Source of the DNA: Larix sibirica
Lineage: Eukaryota; Streptophyta; Pinopsida; Pinales; Pinaceae
Assembly: GCA_004151065.3 (NCBI GenBank)
Contig: NWUY0300016002.1
Location: 19,545-41,219 of the forward strand
DNA length: 21,675 nt
Direction of reading: 5' to 3'
Shown: positions 9,045-19,059 of the stretch, one piece after another
How the letters are laid out: every line of letters starts with the position of its first letter
Position numbering within the stretch: the first letter of the stretch is position 1
Notes under the pieces: generated by a model
Seen by the model: only the letters and a program-made list of their open reading frames with translations
Databases searched by the model: none
Told to the model about the DNA's origin: nothing
Made by a program: the position numbers and the translations under genes

Positions 9045-9705
9045 ATTCTACTTGAAATTCCAAGCAATGATTGAGGAGCCACCTCCCAGTAAAAGAGAGT
9101 CATAGGCGAAGAGAGAATAGTTTAGGGGCATAGAATTGGGGGCTAGATTGAGGCCAGGGAGGGAGCTAATTCGTAAAACAGAGTTCAACTTTCGACTTAG
9201 AGAGTCTTCTAGAATGATATACAAAAAGGAAGACAGGGGGAAAACTTGTCAGATTCCACGTGTTGCTAGGAAGAATTTTGTAGGGCGTCCATTTACCAAA
9301 GGGGCAATCCAAGGCCCGCTTTCACAGGCTGAGATCCACTTTATGAAGGTTTCGCCAAACCTGAAGCTTTGCATAATTTTAAAGAGGAAGGAGTGTTTGA
9401 CGTGGTCGAAGGCGTTAGCCATGCCAATTTTGATTAGCATACCTTTTTCCTTGTGTTTCTTGCTGGAGTGGATGGCTTCTTGAACGAGAATCACGTTGTC
9501 GAGCATTTGTCTCCCTTTTAAGAATCCTCTTTGATTGTATGAAATGATGTTTGTGAGAAGAGGCTTCATTTTGTTTGCCAACATTTTGGATATAATCTTA
9601 TAGGAATAATTTCACAACGTTATTGGTTAGAATCGGCTGAAGGAACTGGGATTTGTTTCTTTTGGTGATGGGAAGATCATGTTGTTGCATGTGGTAATTG
9701 AAGCA
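9045..9705 (-). pseudogene. RT domain of the RNase H-type LINE, copy 1
   Basis: The minus-strand frame reads KETNPSSFSRF near 9640, with TAA and TGA stops just after it. Next come YKIISKMLANKM (about 9580-9605), QRGFLKGRQMLDNVILVQEA, a motif A region GMANAFDHVKHSF where the usual catalytic Asp (MDMANAFD or LDMANAFD type) reads Gly, and PLVNGRPTKFF. After an in-frame TGA at 9249-9251 (RGI then stop, where RGLRQG is usual, compatible with CGA to TGA) the frame continues to SLFAYDSLLLGG near 9090-9120. The metal-binding box is thus FAYD instead of FADD (GAT to TAT). Polymerase activity would be lost even without the stops. Confidence 0.9.
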
Positions 9706-10024
9706 TTTGTTGAGACTCTTAATTGTATTATGGGAATGGTAAGTTTCTTGGTATGGATGATTGGATCATTAGTATTGATTGTCAATGCTTATTGCTTGTC
9801 AGACCACTTTCAGTTTCAAGGTGTGTTTGTATTCTTTTATGTCTTTTGGGGAGACTATTCTTTGACAATGTTGTGGATTTATATTACTACTTTGATGTTT
9901 TGTCATATATTGAGTTACACTTGAAATTGAGTTCACATGTTTTTAATTCACAAATTCCAAAGAGTTTCATGTGAATTTTTTCTTTGGAGGATATAGGTTT
10001 ACAATTGGAATCTCCATTTGCTTT
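9706..10024. other. Unassigned non-coding in unit copy 1 (repeated at 16389-16707)
   Basis: No recognised coding content. The two overlapping plus-strand frames here (9679-9924, 9723-9974) are rich in Leu, Val, Phe and Cys, as expected from T-rich DNA, and show no motif. The phrase CAAAGAGTTTCATGTGAA near 9959 returns in altered form near 10033 (CAAAAAAGTTCATGTGAA), so 9955-10065 contains an imperfect ~75-bp direct repeat. Confidence 0.5.
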
Positions 10025-10147
10025 TCAAACTCCAAAAAAGTTCATGTGAAGATTTTTGGAGATTGACAATTCTACAAATTGTTGTTCTGTTTTGATTTTG
10101 TTTGCACTTGATTGGGGGTAGGTTGATATTTTCATTACTATTCTTAC

Positions 10148-10369
10148 TTTAATAGGTTCTTTGTGAAAGATAAGTTGTACATCATTGCAAAATATTGAGG
10201 TTCGATTATCGATGGAATTGTTCATTAATCGACTTTGTATCTTGTCCTCGAAGGAAGTGAAGATCATATCTCTTTGTGACTCATTAATGATGTATGGTGT
10301 TGTGTTGACGCCTGGAAATATACTTGCACCAATAGTAGGGGTTCTCCCCAAAGAAAAGTACCAACTAGA
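10148..10369 (-). other. Exon-like open frame of unknown origin, copy 1
   Basis: A minus-strand frame with protein-like composition reads GRTPTIGASIFPGVNTTPY, then NESQRDMIFTSFEDKIQSRL, and on to FCNDVQLIFHKEPIK. It has no ATG at its start (the first codon of the open stretch follows a TAG at 10370-10372), which fits an internal exon. At 10147-10142 the minus strand reads GTAAGA, a consensus plant splice donor, exactly where the protein-like text gives way to low-complexity sequence. A pyrimidine-rich stretch ending in AG lies near 10345-10365 and could be an acceptor. I do not recognise the family. It may be a captured gene fragment, a relic exon or chance. Confidence 0.35.
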
Positions 10370-10542
10370 CTATTCACTGTTTGGAATGGGGAATCCGTCC
10401 TGTTAACGGTCCGACTACCATAGATTGTAGTTGAATTTAGCTTTACCGGTTACGGCGTGACCCACCATTTATATTTTATAATTGGGGATGCAAATGCAAA
10501 TGCTCTAATTTTAATAATGCATGATCCTAACTAAATAAAATA
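10370..10542. other. Unassigned, relatively GC-rich island in unit copy 1 (repeated at 17053-17225)
   Basis: Contains ACGGTCCGACTACC and ACCGGTTACGGCGTGACCC (about 10408-10462), unusually CpG-containing for this window, then a short GCAAAT repeat near 10490. No promoter, tRNA or other feature could be supported. Confidence 0.4.
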
Positions 10543-10622
10543 TTTGATTGATAGGTAGAAGCCTCACAAGTGATGCGTAGGTTCTTACCTCTCGTCTTAT
10601 CACTTCTACCTTATCAATCAAT
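10543..10622. repeat. Imperfect 80-bp hairpin near the end of unit copy 1
   Basis: TTGATTGATAGGTAGAAG (10544-10561) pairs with CTTCTACCTTATCAATCAA (10603-10621), with one bulged base. A competing inner pair, AAGTGAT / ATCACTT (about 10568-10574 and 10598-10604), shares part of the right arm. The hairpin lies 41 bp before the N that ends the unit. Confidence 0.7.
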
Positions 10623-10663
10623 TTAAAATACTCTAATAAAATACATCTTTTAACTAATTAAAN

Positions 10664-10696
10664 ATGTATTTCATTAACTGTAATGAATGGAGGTGA
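10664..10696. other. 33-bp spacer between the two repeat copies
   Basis: This short segment is in neither copy and does not continue the flanking LINE or the sequence right of 17346. It contains a perfect 7-bp hairpin, TTCATTA-ACTG-TAATGAA, at about 10670-10687. Its first bases, ATGTATTT, are complementary to AAATACAT at 10639-10646, just left of the N. It could be filler DNA at a duplication junction or an assembly gap-fill product. Confidence 0.7.
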
Positions 10697-11084
10697 TCAC
10701 AATATATATAAAGGAAATTTGAATTAGGTCAGGAGGCTATTTGAATTTCTCATGTAGTTCTTAGAGACTAGTCAGGCTTAACTAGAGCCAAATTCCCTTA
10801 GTTATCCATGCACACCTAGACTGAGTTTAATTGACCTAAGAATCCCCAATTCACTAGTTTTGACTAAGTAATGTACAAGCAATTGACTGTAGGTGCATTC
10901 AAATCCATAAAATCACTCAATTGAGGCACTTAGGGTTTGATAGGGCTGATTAGGGTTAGTTAGGACCTAGATTAGTGGAGCACATCTAGTCCTCAACCAA
11001 TTCTAGGATTAGTCACTCCTAAAATCAAGGAACAATTCCTCAAATCAAGAAATGTGCCCCCAATTCTAGGACTCCATCTTAGGG

Positions 11085-12333
11085 TTGACTCAGATGATCA
11101 GTTTGGATGGGGTTTGGTTCACTAGAGTCATCAAGTTAAGGTCTAGGTGGTTATGTAGAGGGTTATTTTCTCTAACATGCACTACTTTGGATGGAATAGT
11201 CATCATTATTCTTCTTTACACAAATGATATTATTTTATTAGAAATGAGCTCCTCCAATCTTGACAAGCAACTTCAAATTCTCAAAGACTTTTGCACTAGT
11301 TCTGAAATGTTAGGAACACTAATAAGACAAAGGTCATAATCATAAGATCTAAGCAAATTACCTAACCATTTTATTTTGTATGACAATAACACCTTAGAGG
11401 AAGTTCTTCGTACAAATATCTTAGATTTGGCCTTCATCATAGGCTCAACTATAACTATATTGCAAAAAGAATTGTTAATGGAGTATTAATGGAGAACAAC
11501 TCTAAGATATTGATTTTTGGTAATGAGAATTTTTTTTTTTTCTTTGATACACATGTTAATATGATGGTCTTGTATCACTGTGAAGTTTGGGGTTGTAGCA
11601 TTTCTAAAGAAACTTGAAGAAAATATAGTGAATCTTAAAATGTTTTATAACCAATAATCTTAAAATTAAAAGAGATACACCCTATCAAATCCTTTTCTTG
11701 GAGCCTAAGCTCCCGTCCATTAAGAGTAAAACTATGGTCAAGTACTTATAAATGTACAATCACAAGTTAGTCAACATGGAGAGTAAGAAGTTTAGTTAAC
11801 ATTATTTAAAATATCAAGGTCTAAACATGTAGATTCTTGGCTTAATCTTTGGGGGATGAAGATGCATCTCTTTAGAATATTGATACTATTGAAAGCAAAA
11901 TTACAACTAATTTTAAAGAGAAATTATGGTGGAATGAAGAAATTGAGAATATTAGAAAGTTAATTTACAATAAGGAGATCATAAACCCTGAGCTAGAATA
12001 TCAAAATAGTCATTTTAATGTAGGCAATTTAAATAATACAATTAATATTGCTAAAATAACTATGGAGCTGGACTAGGCAGATCATGATAAGAAATAATAT
12101 ATATATTTTTATGATACTTAAAAGGTGGAGGATGAAAAACACATTTTCTTAAACTTCCCTGCCTACATAAAATTTATATTTCATTTTCAATCCATTTGCA
12201 ATACCACTACGAATCTTTATAACATATTAACTCATAAAAGTCAAAGAGAGCTTTGAAATCTGATTTCTACTCTTTTTTATTAGAGAAATAATATGTTGAA
12301 ACAAATTAGACTATTTCCACATTTAATTTTTTA
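11085..12333 (+). pseudogene. RTE-like LINE remnant, copy 2
   Basis: Exact duplicate of the remnant at 4402-5650, carried by the second 6650-bp unit. It has the same YTND substitution near 11215, the same stops and the same frame breaks. The decay therefore happened before the duplication, or both copies come from one template in the assembly. Confidence 0.8.
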
Positions 12334-12446
12334 AAGTTTAGTAAATCAAAATTGATCTTTAATAAATAGTAATAATCATCACCATCATTATTTTAGTGTA
12401 AAATTTGACATATATTTTGTTGTTCATTTTAACCCACAGTTTAACA

Positions 12447-12600
12447 ATTAAAAACTAAAGGAAATCTGCGGTTGAATTTTTAAATTTGACAGTTTCGAAC
12501 CTCTTAAGCAAATTATCGTTCTCTTGAAGATGAACCTGCTTAAAAAATTCGAAATTGTCGAATTTAAAAATTCAACCGCAGATTTCCTTTAGTTTTTAAT
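12447..12600. repeat. 154-bp near-perfect inverted repeat, copy 2
   Basis: Identical to the hairpin at 5764-5917, including the two arm mismatches, and located at the same place in the second unit. Confidence 0.85.
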
Positions 12601-12683
12601 ATATTTTGTTCTAAATTCATTTAGAAAATTAAAAAATGAAAAAAAAAATATCTCAATACCATTACAAAAAATAATCTTCCACA

Positions 12684-13228
12684 TTTTTTAAAATTTTGAA
12701 ACAGCTTTTAACTTCAAAAAGTTTTGAAACACCTTTTAACTTCAATAAGATAATTGTTTTGATATAGTATGATGAAAATTAGGTCAAATTCCTCTAATAC
12801 AAGTAAAAAATATAAGCTAACTTTGGAACACCTTTTAACTTCAAAAAGTTTTGAAACACCTTTTAACTTTCAAAAGATAAATGTTTTGATATACTATGAT
12901 GAAAATTAGGTCATATTCCTCCAGTACATCTAAATGCAAGTAAAAGTTATAAGCTAACACAATATGGCAGTTTAAATACAACTTTTAGTTTTAAAAAAGT
13001 AATTGTAAGTTAAAAAAAGGTTTAAAAAGGGTAATTGTTTTGATATAGTAGGATGAAAATGATAGAGTAAGATGAAAATTAGGTCAAATTTCCTATGGTA
13101 CATCTAAATACAAGTAAAAAATATAAGCTAATGCAATTTTTATAGCAATTTTGATGCACGATTTAGTTTTTAAAAAAGGGTAATTGTTTTGATATAGTAA
13201 GATGAAAATGAAATCAAAATTCCAACTT
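12684..13228. repeat. AT-rich degenerate tandem repeat array, copy 2
   Basis: Counterpart of 6001-6545. It differs from copy 1 only in 12767-12835. There it carries AATACAAGTAAAAAATATAA where copy 1 has a shorter version, and a compensating shorter stretch follows. Confidence 0.8.
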
Positions 13229-13637
13229 ATGATTGTAGTGATTTTGGTTAGTCATGATCATCTAAGCCCTCATCCATTATCCATTATCTACATTGAGCTC
13301 CTCCCTTATCCACAAAGAAATCAAGGAATTGTTTTTCTTTTTTAACAAGAATGGATAGTTGTATTAAAAAAAAGATGGATGGGGAATTGTGGCTGAGCCA
13401 ATCTAGTTCAATACAGAGCTCAAATTCGTCATCAGTTTTCAGATTATAGATGTTCTTAATCATGCTACATAGATGGGATTCCAAATGCTCAAATCGTGTT
13501 TTCAATTCTCCACGAGCTACGTTTAGATCGGTGCAAGGCTAGCGAGTAGTGCCAATTGCTAATCAACGAAGTCGGAGTAGTATATAACTTTGTGAATCCT
13601 ACTCTTGGTATGCTCAGGATCAGTCATGCTTGGCATG

Positions 13638-13895
13638 TTAGGGAATGTGATGATAGCCCATCTCCTTGTTCGAGCGTTTGAATTTACCATATTCGAGACT
13701 TGTACCGGCTTTTGCCTCTCTGTCAGCTTCATAGTTCAAATCTCTCATAATGTGGAATGCTTTGAATTGGGTAAAAGAGGTCGCGATTTGCCGGATGCGG
13801 TGAATGATCCTTTTTATTGCCAAATCGTTGAAGTCTGTGTGCGTGTTGAAGGATTTGATGATTAAAATGGAGTCTCCAAATACATGTAAATTCTC
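13638..13895 (-). pseudogene. C-terminal RNase H part after a frameshift, copy 2
   Basis: Identical to 6955-7212: GDSILI and NYEADREAK motifs in the shifted frame, with the stop at 13638-13640. Confidence 0.86.
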
Positions 13896-13915
13896 TATTT
13901 TCTATTTTTGGCAAT

Positions 13916-14839
13916 CTAACAGCCTTTTAGGAGAGCCATGGCTTTTGCTAGATTGTTGGAACAAGTTCCCAGTCCCCACCTATATCTGATTTCCATCGTT
14001 CCTCCTGTAGAGAATAAGACCCCTCCCACTCCAGCTGGTCCGGGATTTCTTTTGGATGCGCCATCGAAGTGTAAGCTGTCTATAATCTGTTTGTTTCTCC
14101 AATCTTGAAATTCAGAATTGGTGAATTTGATTTGCCAATGTGGCAGATTCCGAGGTTGTATTCTTACATCCTTTTTGGGGCTGGGGAGGAGGGTTCCAAG
14201 CCAATGTAGCTCATTTGCATTGAGGTTTGTGTCCGTATTGAGGTTAGAGTATTGCACGCATTCGATTAGAAGGCCTTTGTCCTGACCAACAACTTGCAAG
14301 GGGAAGGTACATGTGTCTTGGAATATGGCTTTATTCCTTGCTAGCCAAATCTTCCAACATGTGAATTTAGGAATCGTCATCCATATAAGAGACCATAGTT
14401 TTTTTTTTGAAAGAGGGGAAGGGTAGGTGGACTTCCAATCTTTAAGAAGATAGGTGATGGAGTTGAAGACCAACATAGTCACATCAAGACTTTGGAGCAT
14501 GTGGTTCCGGACAGCTTTTGTGAATTGGCATTCCAAAAATAAGTGGTCTATTGATTCATAATTCTTTCGATATAATATGCATCTGTGTGGCCCAATGATG
14601 CCTCTTTTGATTAGATTGTCTCCAGTAAGCACTTTCCTGTGGGCGAGTGTCCAGGTGAAGAAATTTACTTTGGGAATTCCAAATGGATTCCATACCATAT
14701 CCCATAAGATTTTCATTGAAGTATCATGATTTTGAAGGGCGTTGAAGCCTAGAGCAGTTGTGTACTTCCCTTTTGGGCCCCAACCACAATCGTCTTTGTC
14801 CTGTAGGTGGGAAGGAGAACAACCAACCAAGTTTTCCAT
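13916..14839 (-). pseudogene. Zinc-binding domain and N-terminal RNase H, copy 2
   Basis: Identical in translation to 7233-8156, including Tyr in place of a zinc-ligand Cys and Lys in place of the RNase H catalytic Glu. Confidence 0.9.
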
Positions 14840-14887
14840 GAGAAGAGTTCTGGAGGGTTTGAGGTTAGCTGGGATTTCAAGAATTTT

Positions 14888-15727
14888 CTAGTCTTGCCAT
14901 GCGCCGTTGGAATCCCAAGAATTGAGATCTTTCAGCGTTCTTATTATGTTATGAGCTAGCCATTGGGATATGTCATGTAGTTCGTTCTTTTCCTGGAGAG
15001 GGGGGCGCCCCATGATTTTGTCAGAGAAAATGTCTATATTCCTTCCATTCCCAGGAGTCCAATAAAGCTTTCGATTGAAGAGATCCCATGCAGCTCTGCA
15101 TAATGACCGTATCGAGGATCCTTTAGAGATGGGCTTGTTGTCAAGGCATCTTAGCTTTGTGCCTGTTAAGTATTTCCTCCTTAGAAAATGGCTGACCCGA
15201 TGTTGTCTGTTGGACAGTATTTGCCAAAGAATTTTGTCTCCCATTGCTATATTTGCTTGGTGAGGGTCACGAATTTGGAGATCGCCTGAGATTTTTGGTT
15301 GTTTTATGATGCTCCAGTTCACCAAATGCAGCTTGTTCTCATTGTTTTTTCCCCTTGTCCATAGGAAATCTCTTATAAGTTTAATGATTTGATTTGATGT
15401 CCATTTGGGTGCCAAAAGAAGGGATGACTGGTAAATTGGGAGGGCTGAGAGGACTGCTTTTATCAAGATCAATTTCCCGGCTTTGTTGAGCCAATATCCT
15501 CCCCAATTTCTAATTTTGGATTTGATTCTGCTTATAGTTTCATCCCATAATCTTGATTTTGTGTGGCCTTGTGCTATAGGGAGGCCCAAGTATTTGAAGT
15601 TGTCCTGAAATTTCATTCCGAGAATGTGACCAATGTTGGTTGCATAAGTTTTATTTAGATTCCAGTTGTAGATGAAACTCTTGCAGAAGTTGATAATGCC
15701 TCCTAAGGCATTGCAGTACCATGCCAT
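14888..15727 (-). pseudogene. LINE post-RT thumb/connection region, copy 2
   Basis: Identical in translation to 8205-9044 (FKYLGLPIAQG, RNWGGYWLNKAGKL, RDFLWTRG). Ends at the corresponding TAG at 14888-14890. Confidence 0.88.
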
Positions 15728-16388
15728 ATTCTACTTGAAATTCCAAGCAATGATTGAGGAGCCACCTCCCAGTAAAAGAGAGTCATAGGCGAAGAGAGAA
15801 TAGTTTAGGGGCATAGAATTGGGGGCTAGATTGAGGCCAGGGAGGGAGCTAATTCGTAAAACAGAGTTCAACTTTCGACTTAGAGAGTCTTCTAGAATGA
15901 TATACAAAAAGGAAGACAGGGGGAAAACTTGTCAGATTCCACGTGTTGCTAGGAAGAATTTTGTAGGGCGTCCATTTACCAAAGGGGCAATCCAAGGCCC
16001 GCTTTCACAGGCTGAGATCCACTTTATGAAGGTTTCGCCAAACCTGAAGCTTTGCATAATTTTAAAGAGGAAGGAGTGTTTGACGTGGTCGAAGGCGTTA
16101 GCCATGCCAATTTTGATTAGCATACCTTTTTCCTTGTGTTTCTTGCTGGAGTGGATGGCTTCTTGAACGAGAATCACGTTGTCGAGCATTTGTCTCCCTT
16201 TTAAGAATCCTCTTTGATTGTATGAAATGATGTTTGTGAGAAGAGGCTTCATTTTGTTTGCCAACATTTTGGATATAATCTTATAGGAATAATTTCACAA
16301 CGTTATTGGTTAGAATCGGCTGAAGGAACTGGGATTTGTTTCTTTTGGTGATGGGAAGATCATGTTGTTGCATGTGGTAATTGAAGCA
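15728..16388 (-). pseudogene. RT domain of the RNase H-type LINE, copy 2
   Basis: Same sequence as 9045-9705: FAYD box near 15775-15800, in-frame TGA at 15932-15934 and the TAG near 15731. No difference from copy 1 was seen. Confidence 0.88.
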
Positions 16389-16830
16389 TTTGTTGAGACT
16401 CTTAATTGTATTATGGGAATGGTAAGTTTCTTGGTATGGATGATTGGATCATTAGTATTGATTGTCAATGCTTATTGCTTGTCAGACCACTTTCAGTTTC
16501 AAGGTGTGTTTGTATTCTTTTATGTCTTTTGGGGAGACTATTCTTTGACAATGTTGTGGATTTATATTACTACTTTGATGTTTTGTCATATATTGAGTTA
16601 CACTTGAAATTGAGTTCACATGTTTTTAATTCACAAATTCCAAAGAGTTTCATGTGAATTTTTTCTTTGGAGGATATAGGTTTACAATTGGAATCTCCAT
16701 TTGCTTTTCAAACTCCAAAAAAGTTCATGTGAAGATTTTTGGAGATTGACAATTCTACAAATTGTTGTTCTGTTTTGATTTTGTTTGCACTTGATTGGGG
16801 GTAGGTTGATATTTTCATTACTATTCTTAC

Positions 16831-17052
16831 TTTAATAGGTTCTTTGTGAAAGATAAGTTGTACATCATTGCAAAATATTGAGGTTCGATTATCGATGGAA
16901 TTGTTCATTAATCGACTTTGTATCTTGTCCTCGAAGGAAGTGAAGATCATATCTCTTTGTGACTCATTAATGATGTATGGTGTTGTGTTGACGCCTGGAA
17001 ATATACTTGCACCAATAGTAGGGGTTCTCCCCAAAGAAAAGTACCAACTAGA
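16831..17052 (-). other. Exon-like open frame of unknown origin, copy 2
   Basis: Identical to 10148-10369, with the same GTAAGA donor-like hexamer at 16830-16825 on the minus strand. Confidence 0.35.
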
Positions 17053-17225
17053 CTATTCACTGTTTGGAATGGGGAATCCGTCCTGTTAACGGTCCGACTA
17101 CCATAGATTGTAGTTGAATTTAGCTTTACCGGTTACGGCGTGACCCACCATTTATATTTTATAATTGGGGATGCAAATGCAAATGCTCTAATTTTAATAA
17201 TGCATGATCCTAACTAAATAAAATA

Positions 17226-17305
17226 TTTGATTGATAGGTAGAAGCCTCACAAGTGATGCGTAGGTTCTTACCTCTCGTCTTATCACTTCTACCTTATCAA
17301 TCAAT
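17226..17305. repeat. Imperfect 80-bp hairpin near the end of unit copy 2
   Basis: Identical to the hairpin at 10543-10622. Confidence 0.7.
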
Positions 17306-17346
17306 TTAAAATACTCTAATAAAATACATCTTTTAACTAATTAAAN

Positions 17347-17720
17347 TTGTCTCTAATGGTTTGGAATCATAGCTTGGAATATTTAATATATTTTTTTCAT
17401 TAAAATTGTAAAATTTATGTATTAGTTAGTAGTTTGAATCATTCAAATCAAACTACTCCGAGTCATTGTTGGTTCTGATTTCGAGCCAAGTTGATCCTCG
17501 GTCGGTTCAAAGTCTGGTTCCGAGTTTTAAAACATTGGTCACAACTAGTGATGTAAAAATTGGTCAACTTGGACTTGGACTTGGTTGAGTTGATTGAGTT
17601 GATCGATGGTCTTATTGACTTGGCCACCAAGTCGGTTCGAGTGATTGGTTTGGTATCGAATTGATCGAGTCAATGTTTGGTACTGACTTGGTTGAGTTAA
17701 TGTGTGACTAGATAGGTCGC
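17347..17720. repeat. Non-coding flank with degenerate GAGTTGAT-type short repeats
   Basis: From about 17560 to 17710 the sequence is built from variants of GACTTGGTTGAGTTGAT and AAGTCGGTTCGAGT, locally repetitive without a fixed period. An earlier stretch at 17455-17520 has the related phrase TCGGTTCAAAGTCTGGTTCCGAG. No coding-like frame was found. Confidence 0.55.
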
Positions 17721-18565
17721 ACATATGACAATCAAATTCATTTTTAAAAAAAATGACCTAAAAACATAAACATTGAGACTCTAAAGCTACATCATTGCCA
17801 AGTGTCAAAACTTGAATTGGCATGTGTGATTAAAGCCCCAAAGAACAAACTAGCCCAGCTGCAACCTAGAGGTTCTACCCACTGTCACCTTAATAACTAC
17901 CTCTTTGCACTTCTAGTTGGCTCATCTCCAACTTGAGGGGGCTTCCCTAAGATAAGATTGCTAGGATATGGTGATGGAGGGCACAAGGTGATTTTGGAAG
18001 AGACAACCTTAGCAAAACTTGAGGTATTTTGATATAGTATAGTTGATGGGAGGACCATGAAGACCAATGCTAATCCCCAAGGGAAAAATGGAGTCAAGAG
18101 GAAACAAGACCAATGGAAGATGGGGAGTTCATGAATGTTTACAGAGAATTGGATCCCTAACAATGCCAACCAACAAACCCTAACATGTTACATCAAAATG
18201 GTGGAAATTACTAGGAGCCTCATACATGTTACATCCCTTTTGGTGCTATCTCAAAACAATGGTATTAGGATGTGCCTAATGCAATGAAAAATTCCAAGTT
18301 CCTTACTCCTTGTAGATGACTTAGAACAATTGAAACATTCATGCATAAAACAACAAAAGAGTGAAAGAAAACTTCTCTCACATTCCTTCCAACGTGACAA
18401 CATTGCCCTTCTATGGCCCTAACAACATGTTTTAGCCATTCCATTCATCATTAGCAACATTAAAAGATGAGAACCAAGAACCACTTACAAATGGAGAAGA
18501 AAATCCTTGAAGTTAAACTGCTCAATGAATAGATATAACAATGAGGCTCCAAAAATGAGGGACAT
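17721..18565. other. Non-coding, nothing recognised
   Basis: A 90-codon minus-strand frame at 17897-18169 was examined and shows no motif. ACATGTTACATC occurs at 18183 and 18224. No repeats of length, RNA genes or transposon ends are visible. Confidence 0.5.
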
Positions 18566-18569
18566 CTCA

Positions 18570-18645
18570 CAATTTTGGTATGGCCTCTTTATTATAGAAG
18601 AGGGGTGAAAAATTTTGGTATAGCCTTTTTATTATAGAAGAGAAC
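18570..18645 (+). repeat. Short tandem duplication (~40 bp unit)
   Basis: ATTTTGGTATGGCCTCTTTA, then TTATAGAAGAG, is followed about 40 bp on by ATTTTGGTATAGCCTTTTTA and the same TTATAGAAGAG. It lies directly upstream of the LINE fragment at 18650-19045. A related but diverged phrase, GATTTAGCCTCTTTCTGAAAGAAG, follows GGGTGACAAATTCT near 19682. Confidence 0.7.
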
Positions 18646-18649
18646 ACCC

Positions 18650-19045
18650 ACATATATTACTCTTCCTATTGGGTGTTACCATTATGCACCTATAGGAGAT
18701 TCAAGAAATCACATAGAGCCTTTCTTTGGAGAAAAAAATGCTTTTACAAAATTAGCTACAATTTGTGTTGTACCTCAAGGGACGAGAGTGGTATGGGTAT
18801 AATTAATGCTGATATCGAAGGTCATGCTTTGGGTGCTAAGTGGATAATTCAAACTTTGAAAGGCTAGAGGCATGGGAAGAATTGTTGAAGAACTACATTA
18901 AGCAAGTATCCCTTTATGGGAAAATGGTTAGCATTGAGTCTTCAAGATCTCATTCTTATTTCTAAACCTTAAGGTTAAAGGTAGCTTGGTGGCTCAAGAT
19001 ATTTGGAAAGCCTAGGAGGTAGGCAAGCCCTTCTTTTTTTATGAA
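18650..19045 (+). pseudogene. LINE ORF2 fragment (post-RT region), plus strand
   Basis: The plus-strand frame reads YWVLPLCTYRRFKKSHRAFL, then LCCTSRDESGMGIINADIEG and HALGAKWIIQTLKG, typical of the post-RT region of plant L1 elements (FLWRKK, GGLGI-type and AKW motifs). A TAG interrupts at 18865-18867. The text then resumes in a shifted frame with EAWEELLKNYIKQVSLYGK and, after another shift near 18970, LKVKGSLVAQDIWKA. It belongs to a LINE lineage different in sequence from the two minus-strand elements. No RT or endonuclease is attached, so this is an isolated fragment or the middle of a heavily rearranged copy. Confidence 0.75.
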
Positions 19046-19059
19046 GAATATGTCTTATA

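Larger units (their letters stand above)
6640..9705 (-). mobile_element. L1-like LINE with C-terminal RNase H, 5'-truncated, copy 1
   Basis: Minus-strand element with RT (from about 9705), thumb/connection region, zinc-binding domain and RNase H (ending at a TAA at 6955-6957), followed by a putative 3' UTR and an A-rich tail. The tail appears on the plus strand as T-rich runs near 6650-6662. The 5' half (endonuclease and N-terminal RT) is missing, as usual for truncated LINE insertions. Most of the coding region stays in one reading frame across about 2.4 kb, interrupted mainly by nonsense codons and one frameshift, so this copy is younger than the LINE at 1390-4013. The 3' boundary is approximate and no target duplication was identified. 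Confidence 0.9.
4014..10663 (+). repeat. 6650-bp direct repeat unit, copy 1
   Basis: Every position from 4014 matches the position 6683 bp downstream until the N at 10663 (copy 2: 10697-17346). The only differences seen by eye fall in 6084-6152. Homopolymers that usually vary, such as the 12-T run near 4847 and the 10-A run near 5956, are the same length in both copies. The left edge reads TCACAATATATATAAAG directly after the truncated LINE; the right edge is an N. The edges do not look like LTRs (no TG...CA, and the spacer is only 33 bp). Confidence 0.97.
13323..16388 (-). mobile_element. L1-like LINE with C-terminal RNase H, copy 2
   Basis: Duplicate of 6640-9705 in the second 6650-bp unit. 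The open segments translate identically to those of copy 1, and the nonsense codons and the frameshift match. It is therefore not an independent retrotransposition event but part of the larger duplicated block. Confidence 0.9.
10697..17346 (+). repeat. 6650-bp direct repeat unit, copy 2
   Basis: Second copy of the unit at 4014-10663, same orientation and same length, also ending in an N (17346). The left flank (spacer) and right flank (17347 onward) are unrelated to those of copy 1. The near-total identity points to a very recent tandem duplication or an assembly duplication. The N at the same internal position favours the assembly explanation but does not prove it. Confidence 0.97.

Noticed and set aside
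9679-9974. Overlapping plus-strand ORFs resembling membrane proteins
   Set aside because: Hydrophobicity follows from T-rich DNA; the two frames overlap and one lies partly over the LINE RT on the opposite strand.
4014-17346. Two 6650-bp copies as LTRs of one giant retrotransposon
   Set aside because: Only 33 bp lie between them, the edges lack TG...CA, and the copies contain LINEs in opposite orientations. Direct LTRs need an internal coding region.
17897-18169. 90-codon minus-strand ORF with a hydrophobic segment
   Set aside because: No recognisable domain, ordinary intergenic composition, no supporting signals.
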